NCBI RefSeq assembly: GCF_009761375.1
Contig: NZ_LEKM01000208.1
Coordinates: 30,412 to 94,411, forward strand
Length of the DNA stretch: 64,000 nt
Source of the DNA: Ursidibacter arcticus
GTDB lineage: Bacteria; Pseudomonadota; Gammaproteobacteria; Enterobacterales; Pasteurellaceae
Reading direction: 5' to 3'
Part shown: piece after piece, positions 41,120 to 51,692 of the stretch
Position numbering within the stretch: the first letter of the stretch is position 1
Layout of the letters: the number at the start of each line of letters is the position of its first letter
Program-made: the position numbers and the translations under genes
Notes under the pieces: generated by a model
What the model saw: only the letters and a program-made list of their open reading frames with translations
Database searches by the model: none
Told to the model about the DNA's origin: nothing

Positions 41120-42646
41120 TTACACTCTTATTTTACTGCGTTTAAAAATGCCAAATAATAAGCATAATCCACTGATTATAAAAATACTCCAATGCCCAAA
41201 ACGAGCAAATGGCGTTTCCCCTTTCGTTGCATAAAGCTGATGGGTTAATGTTGTTGTTTCAAACTGTGGAGCTTGAGCGATAACTTGCCCTAAATGATCA
41301 ACAAACGCAGTGATTCCTGTATTTGTTGATCGGATAAGCGGTTTACCTAGCTCTAATGCTCTCATTCTCGCCATTTGAAAATGTTGCCAAGGCCCTTGGC
41401 TCTCACCGAACCACGCATCATTTGAAATCGTCAATAAATAGTCGGCATTATACATCTTTTGATTTTGTTGGACTTGATGACCAAAAATGATTTCATAGCA
41501 AATTGCCATATTAAAACGGTGTTGAGCAACTAATAATGGTGCTTGGAAAAAATCACCTTGAGATAAGTTAATGGGTAATACAAAAATCTCTCTCATCCAA
41601 TCTAACAACTGCCCGAATGGCACATACTCACCAAAAGGAACGAGATGATGTTTATTATAACGTGCTGATTTATATAAAGAATAAGGTTCTTTAGGATTAC
41701 CTAAAACCACCGCACTATTAAATAATCCTTGTTGGCTTTGATATAACGTGCCGATAATAATTTCACTCTGCTTCATCTGAGCAACTTGATCCAACCGAGT
41801 TAATAAAGGCTCAATTTGCTGTTCTAACGCTGGAATTGCAGATTCTGGCAACACGATGACATCACTCTTACCTAACAATGGCTGAATTAAACGAGAGTAA
41901 GTTTGCACCGTAAAATCAAAATGTGCAGGATCCCACTTCATTTTCTGTTCAATGTTTCCTTGAACAAGACTAATTGTGGTAGGCTCTTTCTGCTTATCTA
42001 TTTCAATAAAAGAGAAAAACTGCGAAGTAAAAGCGATAAGTAATATCATCACTAACTTAGCGGTACAAGCGGTAGGATACTGGCGATCTTTTGCAAATTT
42101 GCGAAAAATCCACACAATATAACCGCTTATCAGCATCACCAAAAAGGTTAGTCCTTCCACTCCAAATAGCGGAGCGATTCCCCAAAATGGGCTATCAATT
42201 TGCGTATAACCAAATTGTAGCCAAGGAAATCCCGTAAAGACTATCCCTCGTAAATATTCGGTAAAGGTAAAGACACTGGCTATAACCCAAGGGTTATGCC
42301 ACTGAAAGCGTTGTAGTAAGTAACTGAATAATAAATAATAAATAGCTAAATAACAGGCTAACAATAATACTGCGAGATAACTAACAATTTCAGGCACTCC
42401 GCCAAATTGGATCATACTAACGTGAACCCAATTTACGCCAATCGCAAAATAACTAACCGCCCATAAAAACGTAGCGATTAACGCAGTACGTTTTTCAGAA
42501 AATGTTGCCACCCAAATCAGCCCTATTGCTGAGATAAAAGCAACAACCCAGTAGTCAAATGGGGAATAAGCAAATGTACCTATTCCCCCAGAAATTAAAC
42601 CGATAAGATAAGCGGTAAGATTTGATGATTTTTTTGCAATAACCAT
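41120..42646 (-). CDS. lnt: Apolipoprotein N-acyltransferase
   Basis: The 508-residue membrane protein has about six to eight membrane segments and a periplasmic nitrilase-like domain. The catalytic triad is visible: Glu in VLPESAIP, Lys in LYKSARYNKHHLVPFGEYVPF and Cys in MAICYEIIFG. It adds the third acyl chain to lipoproteins at the inner membrane. It lies 26 bases downstream of corC on the same strand. Confidence 0.96.
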   Translation of the reverse strand: MVIAKKSSNLTAYLIGLISGGIGTFAYSPFDYWVVAFISAIGLIWVATFSEKRTALIATFLWAVSYFAIGVNWVHVSMIQFGGVPEIVSYLAVLLLACYLAIYYLLFSYLLQRFQWHNPWVIASVFTFTEYLRGIVFTGFPWLQFGYTQIDSPFWGIAPLFGVEGLTFLVMLISGYIVWIFRKFAKDRQYPTACTAKLVMILLIAFTSQFFSFIEIDKQKEPTTISLVQGNIEQKMKWDPAHFDFTVQTYSRLIQPLLGKSDVIVLPESAIPALEQQIEPLLTRLDQVAQMKQSEIIIGTLYQSQQGLFNSAVVLGNPKEPYSLYKSARYNKHHLVPFGEYVPFGQLLDWMREIFVLPINLSQGDFFQAPLLVAQHRFNMAICYEIIFGHQVQQNQKMYNADYLLTISNDAWFGESQGPWQHFQMARMRALELGKPLIRSTNTGITAFVDHLGQVIAQAPQFETTTLTHQLYATKGETPFARFGHWSIFIISGLCLLFGIFKRSKIRV

Positions 42647-42672
42647 TATTATTGTTTCTCTACAACCTATTT

Positions 42673-43560
42673 TTACTCGTGATTTCCATCTTTTTGTTGC
42701 ATCAAAGCAAGCTGTTCATCGGTTACGGTAACTCGTAACTGAATTAAACGGCGGCTATCTGCAGATGTTACTTTAAATAAGATACCATTTAATTCTATGG
42801 TTTCTCCCCGTTTTGGCAAATACCCAAAGGCTTGCAAGACTAACCCACCAACTGTATCCACTTCTTCATCATCAAACTGTGTCGCAAATTGCTGATTAAA
42901 CCGTTCTATGTCGGTTAATGCCAATACAGCGTAACTATGTTGAGAAAGCTGGCGAATAGGTTCAATTTCTTCTTCATCAAACTCATCTTCAATATTACCA
43001 ACAATTTGCTCTAGAATATCTTCGATAGTCACTAACCCTGAAACTGCACCAAATTCATCTACCACAATTGCCATATGAAAACGCTCTGAGCGGAATTCTT
43101 TTAACATTCTATCGACACGTTTACTTTCTGGCACAATAACTGCGGGGCGTAAAATTTCTTCCATATTAAATGGCTCAGAATCTGAACGTAAATATTTGAG
43201 TAATTCTTTGGCTAATAAAATACCTTCAATGGTATCTTTTCCATCTCTAATAACGGGAAAACGGGAATGTGCCGATTCAATAATAATATCGACACAAGCA
43301 TCTAATGGCTGATCCGCATCAATAAAAACAATCTGTGGACGAGGGATCATTATATCGCGAACACGCAATTCGGAGATCTCCATTACCCCTTCGATCATCT
43401 CTTTGGTATCGCTATCTATCAGCTCATTTTCGGCAGAATCACGAATAACTTCGACAAGATCTTCACGATTTTTTGGTTCTTGTTGAAATAACCCACTAAA
43501 TAAGGATTTAAAAAATGATTTTTTTTCTGAAGAGCTTATGCTCTGTTGGTCATCACTCAT
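42673..43560 (-). CDS. corC: CorC/HlyC-family CBS-domain protein
   Basis: The 295-residue protein has two CBS domains (about residues 70-190; [17 protein letters not shown] and [28 protein letters not shown]) and a C-terminal CorC_HlyC domain ([17 protein letters not shown]). It is cytoplasmic and linked to magnesium/cobalt resistance in E. coli. The corC-lnt pair is conserved. Confidence 0.93.
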   Translation of the reverse strand: MSDDQQSISSSEKKSFFKSLFSGLFQQEPKNREDLVEVIRDSAENELIDSDTKEMIEGVMEISELRVRDIMIPRPQIVFIDADQPLDACVDIIIESAHSRFPVIRDGKDTIEGILLAKELLKYLRSDSEPFNMEEILRPAVIVPESKRVDRMLKEFRSERFHMAIVVDEFGAVSGLVTIEDILEQIVGNIEDEFDEEEIEPIRQLSQHSYAVLALTDIERFNQQFATQFDDEEVDTVGGLVLQAFGYLPKRGETIELNGILFKVTSADSRRLIQLRVTVTDEQLALMQQKDGNHE

Positions 43561-43714
43561 TTGATATACTCATAAATAAATAAAACTTGAGAAAGCTATC
43601 ACAATTTAGATAAAAAATCGACATTAGTTCGCATTCCTTGCTTTCTATTTACATAAATTTAGCATAGGATATGCACAATTTTTTCGTCATATCGGCTTTA
43701 TAGGAGTTCATTTT

Positions 43715-44356
43715 ATGAAATTAGCCAAAATTGCATTTACTTTGAGTGCTTTATTTATCAGTGCTACCACTTTAGCAGGAACAGTGAGTAGCTCATCTAA
43801 TATCAATTTTTTAGCTTTTGATGGGCAAAAAGTTAAAAAAAGCACCAAATTAGAAGTCAATGATAGTAACCAACACCAAGTTGTAGTCGAAGTTTCCAGT
43901 ATTTACCATTCAGGCTCAGACAGCTCTTTCTTTGAATCACAACCTATTGTCATTACATTTGCAGGTAGTACTGAAGATATTAAAATTACCGCACCTGATT
44001 TACGCACTGATAGCAATGTTGCCGAATTTAAAAAAGCACCTAAATTCAGCGTAAAAACAGCATCTGGTAAAGAGTTAGAATATAAACACGATTACTTAAA
44101 AGGTGAAGGTTTTATGCCGAATGCGAACATTGTAGAAAACTTATCAAATTATAATAGCAGTGATAATGTTGCATCATTAAAATCACTTGCCGTTACCCCA
44201 ATGGCAGCTATGATGCCAACATCAAATGGTAAAGCGACAAAAGGTAAAGTAATGGTTCAAGGTGAAAATATTGCGGAGCAACAATTACAATACTGGTTCC
44301 AACAAGCAGATAAAGAAACCCAAAAACGTTTCTTAGATTGGGCGAAAAAACAGTAA
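43715..44356 (+). CDS. YccT/DUF2057-family exported protein
   Basis: The 213-residue protein has a signal peptide (MKLAKIAFTLSALFISATTLA, cleavage near residue 22). It continues with NINFLAFDGQKVKKSTKLE and an Ig-like, beta-rich region, the pattern of the DUF2057 (YccT) family. Its function is unknown to me; E. coli YccT has been linked to curli control. It is a single gene with its own promoter region, converging with mrp at a perfect hairpin. Confidence 0.75.
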   Translation: MKLAKIAFTLSALFISATTLAGTVSSSSNINFLAFDGQKVKKSTKLEVNDSNQHQVVVEVSSIYHSGSDSSFFESQPIVITFAGSTEDIKITAPDLRTDSNVAEFKKAPKFSVKTASGKELEYKHDYLKGEGFMPNANIVENLSNYNSSDNVASLKSLAVTPMAAMMPTSNGKATKGKVMVQGENIAEQQLQYWFQQADKETQKRFLDWAKKQ

Positions 44357-44374
44357 AAATATCCGCTAAATGAT

Positions 44375-44405
44375 AATAAGCCTTGTAGGATATACAAGGC
44401 TTATT
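44375..44405. terminator. Bidirectional terminator between the YccT-like gene and mrp
   Basis: AATAAGCCTTGTA and TACAAGGCTTATT form a perfect 13-bp stem with a 5-base loop between convergent genes. Confidence 0.88.
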
Positions 44406-44415
44406 TACTCGTAAT

Positions 44416-45513
44416 TTACTTCACTTCTCTAATCATAATTTCTGAAGGAATAACACTACCTTGCCAGTAGAGTTCAGCTGCTACTTTTGATGCTAACTCT
44501 GCATAGGCTTGGCTGATTTCGTGATTAGGATCTGCAATGACTGTCGGTGTGCCATTATCAAGATCTTCACGCAGACGAATATGCAATGGTAATTGACCTA
44601 ATACCTGAGTTTTATATTTTTCTGCGACATGATTTGCCCCACCTGTACCAAAAATATGTTCGTGATGTCCGCAATTTGAACAAATATGCACGCTCATATT
44701 CTCGATAATCCCTAATACAGGCACTGCCACACGTTCAAACATTGCGATACCTTTAATCGCATCAAGTAGGGCAATATCTTGTGGAGTAGTAACTACCACA
44801 GCCCCTGTAACAGGAATTTGCTGTGAAAGTGTTAATTGGATATCCCCTGTGCCTGGTGGCATATCAATAACTAAATAATCTAAATCAGGCCACCACGTTT
44901 CTTGTAATAACTGGCTTAATGCACTACTTGCCATTGGCCCACGCCAAATAGTTGCATTATCAGGTTCCATTAGATAACCGATAGAATTAGAGTAAATGCC
45001 TTGTGCCTCAATCGGTGTGATATGTTTATTATCAGGCGATGTTGGGCGTTGATCTGCTGCTCCTAACATATGTGGAATAGATGGACCATAAATATCCGCA
45101 TCTAAAATCCCCACTCTTGCACCTTGAGCTTTTAAGGCGAGAGCTAAGTTCACTGTCGTTGTTGATTTTCCTACACCACCTTTACCCGATGTGACTGCAA
45201 TAATATTCTTAACACCATTTACAGCGGGGTGATTGTTGGCACGCTTTAACGTAGCAATTTGATAATGCATAACCCATTTTGCTGAATTAGCATTTACTGC
45301 TAATTTTAGTTTTTCTTCCGTTGCCTGTTTCAGTGCTGCAAATCCACTATTCCAAGCAAATGGCATTGTAAATTCAAGACGTAAAATTCCACCTGCTAAT
45401 TCTGCTTTTTTAAGTGCATTCAACGCCAACAGATCTTTTTGTAAGGTTGGGTGTGTAAATTGTTGAACAATCTCTTTAATTGTACTGAGCTGTTGTTCGT
45501 TAAGTTGGTTCAT
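44416..45513 (-). CDS. mrp: Iron-sulfur cluster carrier Mrp (ApbC)
   Basis: The 365-residue protein has an N-terminal MIP18/DUF59-like region and a P-loop ATPase with the deviant Walker A SGKGGVGKSTTTVNLA (near residue 113), plus the CSNCGHHEHIFG motif whose CxxC binds the cluster at the dimer interface. It delivers Fe-S clusters to apoproteins. It overlaps the preceding binding-lipoprotein gene by four bases (ATGA). In E. coli mrp neighbours metG; here they are 15 kb apart. Confidence 0.95.
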   Translation of the reverse strand: MNQLNEQQLSTIKEIVQQFTHPTLQKDLLALNALKKAELAGGILRLEFTMPFAWNSGFAALKQATEEKLKLAVNANSAKWVMHYQIATLKRANNHPAVNGVKNIIAVTSGKGGVGKSTTTVNLALALKAQGARVGILDADIYGPSIPHMLGAADQRPTSPDNKHITPIEAQGIYSNSIGYLMEPDNATIWRGPMASSALSQLLQETWWPDLDYLVIDMPPGTGDIQLTLSQQIPVTGAVVVTTPQDIALLDAIKGIAMFERVAVPVLGIIENMSVHICSNCGHHEHIFGTGGANHVAEKYKTQVLGQLPLHIRLREDLDNGTPTVIADPNHEISQAYAELASKVAAELYWQGSVIPSEIMIREVK

Positions 45514-47027
45514 TGTGTATCCTTGTTTTGTCGATATAAATCTTTGCTGTAAATCACTTCACTACTGTTATTCATTTCAATCCCTTGAATATCAGGCAAT
45601 ACTGTTACTCTACGTTGATATTGGAAAAGCGGTAAGATAGCAATATCTTTTTGCAATTCATATACGATCTCCAATATTTTTTGTTCTCTCTCCGCTTTTG
45701 ATAATGTGCCTGATTGTAACGTTTCTAATGATAGATTTACCATTTCATTATGATAGCCACTTTTGTTATCAGGGCTACTCGAATGGAACATTGTTAAGAA
45801 AGAGAGCGGATCTGCATAATCTGCACACCAGCCAGAGCGAATAAGTTGAAATTGTTGTGCATTACGTTTTACCAATAATTCTTCCCAACTTACCGCTTGT
45901 TCATCTACTCTAAAGAGATCCGATTGTCCTAGCTTACGAGCAATACGCGTTGCAATCGTACTATGAGGTTCTTGATCGTCATAGGTTAAGCTAATTTGAA
46001 TAGGTGATTTTGCATCAATATCAATCTGATGCAAAATTTGTTCAGCACTGGATTTTGGCAATGGACGCTCTGAATTTTCAAGCATTGTTTTTGGTAACAC
46101 AAAATAATTGGTAATTCCTACGCCATTCGCAATTTGAGATGCCGATAACATCGCTTGAATAGCTTGGCGAACTTCCTTTCGTTTCAACATAGGATCGTTA
46201 AAATTAAACTCGTAAAAATAGGTACATAAACGAGGGAGCATTATTTGGTTACGAGTATAACTAGCCAATGGGTTTTCCACGATATCAAAACGGCTAGGAT
46301 TCTGAATGGTCGTAATCAACTGATATAATACTGTTTGGAAGGCTGCTCCAGCCTGTTGTGATTGTAGCGTTAAGGTTGTTTTACTACGTTCCTTTATACG
46401 GTAATCCCCATTACTAATAAAGCCATATTCTTCAGGTTTTTGCCCTCGATAAGTTGGTAATAATGCAATATGAGCCAACATTTTAGGGAAATTTGGATTA
46501 GCTTGGGCTAGTTGAACCTGTAAAGTATGAGAATTTAGTGCCTTAACGCCTAACTCATTACTTCCTTTTGTGCCTTGAATAATCTCTTTCGCATTCTCAA
46601 CACCCATATAGATCAAATAATGAGCCAATGGAGAACGCGTATTTTTATCTGCAAGACGTTGCCAACTTGCCACAAAATCATCTGCAATTACCGCTTCACC
46701 GTTCGACCATTTAGCTTGATCATCTAAGATAAAGAGCCAATTTTTATTATCATCACTAAAAAACTCTTTGGCTATTGCAGGAGCGACTTCTCCTGCTGAA
46801 TTAAACCGCATCAAACCAACAAGTAAATCTCGAACAGGAGCTGCGTCAGCCGTTGCTTTAATTAAATGAGGATCAAGCTGTAAATGGGCAGAATAAATCG
46901 CTCGCGTTAATTCAGTTGGCGATTTATCCATTTCTGTAATGGTTGGTTTTAGCTCTGTTTTTTGATCACAGGCTGTAATTAACCCTAAACAAGCGGTTAG
47001 TATTGTAAAAAATTTTGCAAATCTCAC
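45510..47027 (-). CDS. Orphan periplasmic binding lipoprotein, family 5 (OppA/SapA-like)
   Basis: The 505-residue protein has a lipoprotein signal with lipobox ITAC (Cys20) and the family-5 binding-protein region (ELTRAIYSAHLQLDPHLI, ANFPKMLAHIALLPTY, SGWCADYADPLSFLTMF). OppA-like proteins bind oligopeptides or haem/murein peptides. No permease or ATPase genes accompany it, so it must feed a transporter encoded elsewhere. Its translation is coupled to mrp, an unexpected partner. Confidence 0.82.
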   Translation of the reverse strand: MRFAKFFTILTACLGLITACDQKTELKPTITEMDKSPTELTRAIYSAHLQLDPHLIKATADAAPVRDLLVGLMRFNSAGEVAPAIAKEFFSDDNKNWLFILDDQAKWSNGEAVIADDFVASWQRLADKNTRSPLAHYLIYMGVENAKEIIQGTKGSNELGVKALNSHTLQVQLAQANPNFPKMLAHIALLPTYRGQKPEEYGFISNGDYRIKERSKTTLTLQSQQAGAAFQTVLYQLITTIQNPSRFDIVENPLASYTRNQIMLPRLCTYFYEFNFNDPMLKRKEVRQAIQAMLSASQIANGVGITNYFVLPKTMLENSERPLPKSSAEQILHQIDIDAKSPIQISLTYDDQEPHSTIATRIARKLGQSDLFRVDEQAVSWEELLVKRNAQQFQLIRSGWCADYADPLSFLTMFHSSSPDNKSGYHNEMVNLSLETLQSGTLSKAEREQKILEIVYELQKDIAILPLFQYQRRVTVLPDIQGIEMNNSSEVIYSKDLYRQNKDTQ

Positions 47028-47081
47028 CGCTTATCTTCCTTCAGTGGTAAAGTTGATTCTAGGCTTAATGTTCATTATTTT

Positions 47082-47735
47082 TTAGTGAATTGAGGTAAGC
47101 CCTGGGAATAAGTTGCTTAATCCAGCGACAATAATTTCAATGCCTAACGCCATTAAAATTAGCCCCATAATACGAGTAACGACATTTGAACCTGTTTTTC
47201 CCAAACGCTTGACTAATGGTGCAGAAAATCGGAATAAAATATAGCAAATAGCCGCAAATAGAATAATTGCAATACTAAAGCCGGCATAATCTACCCACGA
47301 ATGATAGCGAGTCCCCCAAACAATTGTAGAACCTATCGCCCCTGGCCCAGCCATAATTGGCATTGCTAATGGCACAACACCCAAATTTTCATACTCCGAA
47401 ACATCTTCATTTCGTTCTTCTTTATTCTGTTTATGCTCGCCTAATTTACCGCTAATCATTGTCATTGCAATGCTTACAATCAAAAAGCCACCTGCAACAC
47501 GGAAAGAGTTTAACGAAATACTGAAGACATCTAAGATCAGCTTACCGAAATAAAGGCTCACTAATAGGATAACACCGACAGAAATTGAGGTAGTCAAATT
47601 TGTTCTATTACGATCCGCTTCGTATTGATGTGCCGTCATACTGAAAAAGATCGGCAAAGTACCAAACGGGTTTACGATAGCGAATAATCCGATAAAGAAC
47701 TGTAAATAAATAGCAAAATTAACAACAATTTCCAC
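47082..47735 (-). CDS. MarC-family membrane protein
   Basis: The MarC/YchE family protein has six membrane segments, with FAIVNPFGTLPIFFSMTAHQ near the start and the signature PLAMPIMAGPGAIGSTIV in the middle. The function of the family is unsettled. I place the start at a GTG at 47735 (217 residues, first membrane helix directly after it); the open frame extends to 47792 with no good ribosome site. Confidence 0.82.
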   Translation of the reverse strand: MEIVVNFAIYLQFFIGLFAIVNPFGTLPIFFSMTAHQYEADRNRTNLTTSISVGVILLVSLYFGKLILDVFSISLNSFRVAGGFLIVSIAMTMISGKLGEHKQNKEERNEDVSEYENLGVVPLAMPIMAGPGAIGSTIVWGTRYHSWVDYAGFSIAIILFAAICYILFRFSAPLVKRLGKTGSNVVTRIMGLILMALGIEIIVAGLSNLFPGLTSIH

Positions 47736-47917
47736 GAAAATGCCTATTTTGAACGAGGGATATAATTTTCTATTATATAAGCATATAGTCAAATCATCAA
47801 AGAGCTTGCAAAAATTTACAACGGAATTTACAACGAAAAAGAGAAAATAGGTCTATAATCTACCAATTACCTTATTTTTATTTGGGATATCACCTTTTAT
47901 TCAAGGAAATATAAAAA

Positions 47918-48610
47918 ATGCGTTTAGATAAATTTATTGCAGAAAATACAGGATTAACTCGCTCCCAAGCAACAAAAGCATTAAGAGCAGGACAAGTTAC
48001 CGTTAATGGAATTATTGAAAAAAATAGTGCTTTAAAAATTAGCGAACAAGATGAAATTTGCTTTGATGGAGAAACATTAGAGTGGGTAGATGAAGGGCAA
48101 TATTTTATGCTGTATAAACCACAAAACTGTGTCTGTTCCCACGATGATGGAGATTATCCTACAGTCTTCCAATTTTTTGATTACCCATTAACTGCTAAAT
48201 TACATTGTGCAGGACGTTTAGATGCCGATACCACTGGACTAGTTCTTTTAACCGATGATGGTCAATGGTCGCACCGTATTACATCACCGAAACACCATTG
48301 TGAAAAAACCTATTTAGTTACATTAGCTGATCCAATTGAGCCATTCTATGCTGAACAATTTGCTTCAGGAATTTTATTACGCGGTGAAAAAACATTAACC
48401 AAACCTGCAACCTTAGAAATTTTAGATGATTACAATGCTAATTTGACTATTAGCGAAGGTCGTTATCATCAAGTTAAACGAATGTTTGCCGCTTTGGGAA
48501 ATAAAGTTGTCGCTCTACATCGTTGGCGAATTGGTAATGTTGTTTTAGATCAATCCCTTGAAGAAGGGGAATTTAGAGCTTTAACTGAACAAGAAATAGC
48601 GAGTTTTTAA
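47918..48610 (+). CDS. rsuA: 16S rRNA pseudouridine synthase RsuA
   Basis: The 230-residue protein has an N-terminal S4 RNA-binding domain ([31 protein letters not shown]) and a pseudouridine-synthase domain with the catalytic Asp in [19 protein letters not shown]. RsuA modifies U516 of 16S rRNA. The stop overlaps the start of the Bcr/CflA gene (TAATG), the same rsuA-bcr coupling seen in other enterobacteria and pasteurellae. Confidence 0.93.
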   Translation: MRLDKFIAENTGLTRSQATKALRAGQVTVNGIIEKNSALKISEQDEICFDGETLEWVDEGQYFMLYKPQNCVCSHDDGDYPTVFQFFDYPLTAKLHCAGRLDADTTGLVLLTDDGQWSHRITSPKHHCEKTYLVTLADPIEPFYAEQFASGILLRGEKTLTKPATLEILDDYNANLTISEGRYHQVKRMFAALGNKVVALHRWRIGNVVLDQSLEEGEFRALTEQEIASF

Positions 48611-49797
48611 TGAATACAACAAGACCAAACGGCTTTTTTGTCGTAATTTTAGGCTTACTCTCAATGCTCCCTCCCCTTGCTATTGATATGTATTTGCCAT
48701 CGTTTTTAGATATTGCACAAGATCTCAATGTTTCTCAAGAGAAAGTCCAAACAACCTTAGCTATTTTTACCTTTGGTTTCGCCATAGGACAACTTTTTTG
48801 GGGGCCGATTGCAGATAGTTTCGGACGAAAACCCATTATTTTATTAGGTTTATCAGGCGGAGCTGTCGCTTCTTTTTTTCTAACCCAAGTTGCCAATATT
48901 GAAAATTTTTATCTATTACGTTTAATTCAAGGTTTATTTGGAGCAGCTCCTGCCGTAGTTCTAGGGGCATTAGTGCGAGATCTGTTTGACCGTAACCAAT
49001 TTGCACGAATGATGTCCACCATTATGATTATTACAATGGTTGCCCCATTACTTGCTCCGATTATGGGAGGACATATCGCCCATTGGTTCCATTGGCACGC
49101 TATTTTCTATCTACTAATGGCGATGGGAATTATCTGTGTCTGCCTATTTGCCATAGGCGTGCCTGAAACCTTAAAAGCTGAAAATAAAATGCCACTAAAT
49201 TTTGCTAAAGTATTAAAAAATTTTGCAGCATTAATCTCACATAAAGCAACGCTCGGTTACGTTTTAGTTGGTGGGCTTTCTTTTGCAGGAATGTTCTGCT
49301 TTCTAACATCAGGTTCCCTTGTTTATATCGGCTTATATGGTGTTTCAGCAGAATATTTCGGCTACTTTTTTATGCTAAATATCGGGGTGATGATTGTGAT
49401 GACCTTTATTAACGGACGCTTAGTCACTAAAATCGGTTCGGAAAAAATGTTACGCATTGGTTTAACATTACAATTTATCGCTGGAATTTGGTTGGTTATT
49501 TCCGCCACATTACAACTAGGTTTGTGGTCAATGGCAGTCGGTGTTGCTATTTTTGTCGGAATGGTTTCGACTATCGGCAGTAACGCATCGGCAGCTATTT
49601 TAGATCGCTACCCACAAATGACTGGAACAGCAAATGCCGTAGCAGGCACAGCTCGTTTTGGTATTGCATCATTGATTGGAGCAGGGCTATCGCATATTCC
49701 ACTAAGCACTGAACGCCCAATGCTATATATGATGGCAAGTTGCACTTTTGTTGCATTTATTTGCTACTATTTTTTAGCTTGCCGTAATACTGATTGA
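48610..49797 (+). CDS. bcr: Bcr/CflA-family multidrug efflux transporter
   Basis: The 395-residue, 12-segment MFS protein has the drug:H+ antiporter-1 pattern: LPPLAIDMYLPSFLDIA in helix 1, GQLFWGPIADSFGRKPIILLG in loop 2-3 and RLIQGLFGAAPAVVLGALVRDLF in helices 4-5. Relatives export bicyclomycin, chloramphenicol or sulfonamides; the substrate here is not known. Translation is coupled to rsuA. Confidence 0.9.
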   Translation: MNTTRPNGFFVVILGLLSMLPPLAIDMYLPSFLDIAQDLNVSQEKVQTTLAIFTFGFAIGQLFWGPIADSFGRKPIILLGLSGGAVASFFLTQVANIENFYLLRLIQGLFGAAPAVVLGALVRDLFDRNQFARMMSTIMIITMVAPLLAPIMGGHIAHWFHWHAIFYLLMAMGIICVCLFAIGVPETLKAENKMPLNFAKVLKNFAALISHKATLGYVLVGGLSFAGMFCFLTSGSLVYIGLYGVSAEYFGYFFMLNIGVMIVMTFINGRLVTKIGSEKMLRIGLTLQFIAGIWLVISATLQLGLWSMAVGVAIFVGMVSTIGSNASAAILDRYPQMTGTANAVAGTARFGIASLIGAGLSHIPLSTERPMLYMMASCTFVAFICYYFLACRNTD

Positions 49798-49858
49798 TAG
49801 GATTTTCCTGTTAATCTAGCAAATTTATAAATAGCCTTGACTATCTAATCTTCTATAA

Positions 49859-49885
49859 AGAACCTTATCTACTAGATAAGGTTCT
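49859..49885 (+). terminator. Terminator of rsuA-bcr
   Basis: AGAACCTTATCT and AGATAAGGTTCT form a perfect 12-bp stem with a 3-base loop, 62 bases after the bcr stop codon. Confidence 0.85.
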
Positions 49886-50190
49886 ATTAAATCGCACAAA
49901 TACAATATTTTATTCTACAAATATCTACAATTTATCTATTTATTGCTTATCAAACAGGATAAAAAAAGCCATTTTGAATAAAAATAGCATTTTACTTTCA
50001 TTTTGAGAGCAGTTATATTCCTTGCTATTCAACAAGCGGTTGCTTTTATGAGAATTTTTACATTCCGTTCCCATTCTAGAATGGAAATAACATACTTGGT
50101 TTATTATCCCTTGAATTGTGTTATGCCGTTTTCAAATTGTACATTGCTTGTTTAGTTTTAATCACATTTTACTATTGAGTTGGAAAAGCT
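49886..50190 (+). promoter_or_regulatory. leuC upstream region with a 14-bp perfect palindrome
   Basis: This AT-rich 305-base stretch has no gene. CCATTCTAGAATGG (50071-50084) is a perfect palindrome 107 bases before leuC and could be an operator. I found no run of Leu codons for an attenuator peptide and no T-box. One uptake-signal core lies near 50030. Confidence 0.45.
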
Positions 50191-51597
50191 ATGAAAAAAA
50201 CGTTATACGAAAAATTGTTTGATGCCCATATTGTTCACGAAGCACCAGGTGAAACGCCCCTACTCTATATCAACCGCCATTTAGTCCACGAAGTAACATC
50301 ACCACAAGCATTCGATGGCTTACGAGCAATGGGACGTGAAGTTCGTCAACCAACTAAAACTGTTGCAACAATGGATCACAACGTACCAACAGATAGTCGT
50401 GATTTAAGCGGCTCTGGTGAAATGGGGCGTATTCAAATGGTTGAATTATCTAAGAACACAGACCAATTCGGTATTCAACTCTATGATATTAACCACATCA
50501 ATCAAGGTATCGTTCACGTTATGGGGCCTGAACAAGGCTTAACTTTACCAGGAATGACCATTGTTTGTGGAGACTCTCATACTGCAACTCACGGTGCTTT
50601 CGGTGCATTAGCATTTGGTATCGGTACATCAGAAGTAGAACACGTTCTTGCAACTCAAACTGTTAAACAAGCTCGTGCAAAAAAAATGAAAATTGAAGTG
50701 CGAGGTAAAGTGCGAGAAGGTATTACAGCAAAAGATATTGTCCTAGCGATTATCGGTAAAACAACAATGGCAGGTGGTACAGGACACGTTGTGGAATTCT
50801 GTGGGGAAGCCATTCGTGATTTATCAATGGAAGGACGAATGACCGTTTGTAATATGGCTATCGAATTAGGTGCAAAATCAGGCTTAATCGCCCCTGATGA
50901 AACCACTTTTGCTTATTTAAAAGATAAGCCAAATGCCCCTAAAGGTGAAGATTGGGACAGTGCTGTTGCCTACTGGAAAACATTACATACAGATGAAGGG
51001 GCAGAATTTGACACCGTTGTAACCTTAGAAGGTAATGAAATTGAACCCCAAATTACTTGGGGAACAAACCCTGGACACGTTATTGGTGTAAACGATGTGA
51101 TTCCAAACCCAGCTGAAATGAGCGATCCGATTGAGCGTCAATCTGCAGAGAAAGCCCTTGCTTATATGGATTTACCGCACGGTATCAAATTAACTGATGT
51201 TTCTATTGATAAAGTATTTATTGGCTCCTGTACAAACTCTCGTATTGAAGATTTACGAGCAGCCGCAGCGGTAGCTAAAGGGCGTAAAGTTGCAAATGGA
51301 GTACAAGCACTTGTTGTACCTGGCTCAGGTTTAGTACGTGAACAAGCAGAAAAAGAAGGGTTGGATAAAATCTTTATTGAAGCAGGTTTTGAATGGCGTC
51401 AGCCAGGTTGCTCAATGTGTCTAGCAATGAACCAAGACCGTTTAGCACCAGGTGAGCGTTGTGCATCAACCAGTAACCGTAACTTTGAAGGTCGCCAAGG
51501 CCGTGGTGGACGTACCCACTTAGTTAGTCCAGCAATGGCAGCTGCTGCGGCTGTATTCGGTAAATTTGTAGATATTCGTAAAGTTGAACTTCACTAA
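50191..51597 (+). CDS. leuC: 3-isopropylmalate dehydratase large subunit
   Basis: The 468-residue aconitase-family protein has [32 protein letters not shown] and the 4Fe-4S Cys ligands in FIGSCTNSR and [11 protein letters not shown]. With LeuD it isomerises 2- to 3-isopropylmalate in leucine synthesis. leuA and leuB are not adjacent; the gene stands at the head of a leuCD unit. Confidence 0.98.
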   Translation: MKKTLYEKLFDAHIVHEAPGETPLLYINRHLVHEVTSPQAFDGLRAMGREVRQPTKTVATMDHNVPTDSRDLSGSGEMGRIQMVELSKNTDQFGIQLYDINHINQGIVHVMGPEQGLTLPGMTIVCGDSHTATHGAFGALAFGIGTSEVEHVLATQTVKQARAKKMKIEVRGKVREGITAKDIVLAIIGKTTMAGGTGHVVEFCGEAIRDLSMEGRMTVCNMAIELGAKSGLIAPDETTFAYLKDKPNAPKGEDWDSAVAYWKTLHTDEGAEFDTVVTLEGNEIEPQITWGTNPGHVIGVNDVIPNPAEMSDPIERQSAEKALAYMDLPHGIKLTDVSIDKVFIGSCTNSRIEDLRAAAAVAKGRKVANGVQALVVPGSGLVREQAEKEGLDKIFIEAGFEWRQPGCSMCLAMNQDRLAPGERCASTSNRNFEGRQGRGGRTHLVSPAMAAAAAVFGKFVDIRKVELH

Positions 51598-51617
51598 TTC
51601 TTCAATAAATCAGTGTT

Positions 51618-51663
51618 ACAAGCGGGCAGATTTTCAAAAAATTTTACAAAAAGTACCGCTTGT
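51618..51663. repeat. Inverted pair of uptake-signal-like cores between leuC and leuD
   Basis: ACAAGCGG (51618-51625) and CCGCTTGT (51656-51663) face each other across 30 bases in the 95-base leuC-leuD gap. Such paired uptake signals can also form RNA hairpins in this family. Confidence 0.6.
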
Positions 51664-51692
51664 TAAATATAAAAAGATAAAGGACAGATAAA

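Noticed and set aside
49886..50190. Leucine attenuator peptide or T-box before leuC
   Set aside because: No short frame with clustered Leu codons and no T-box consensus could be found.
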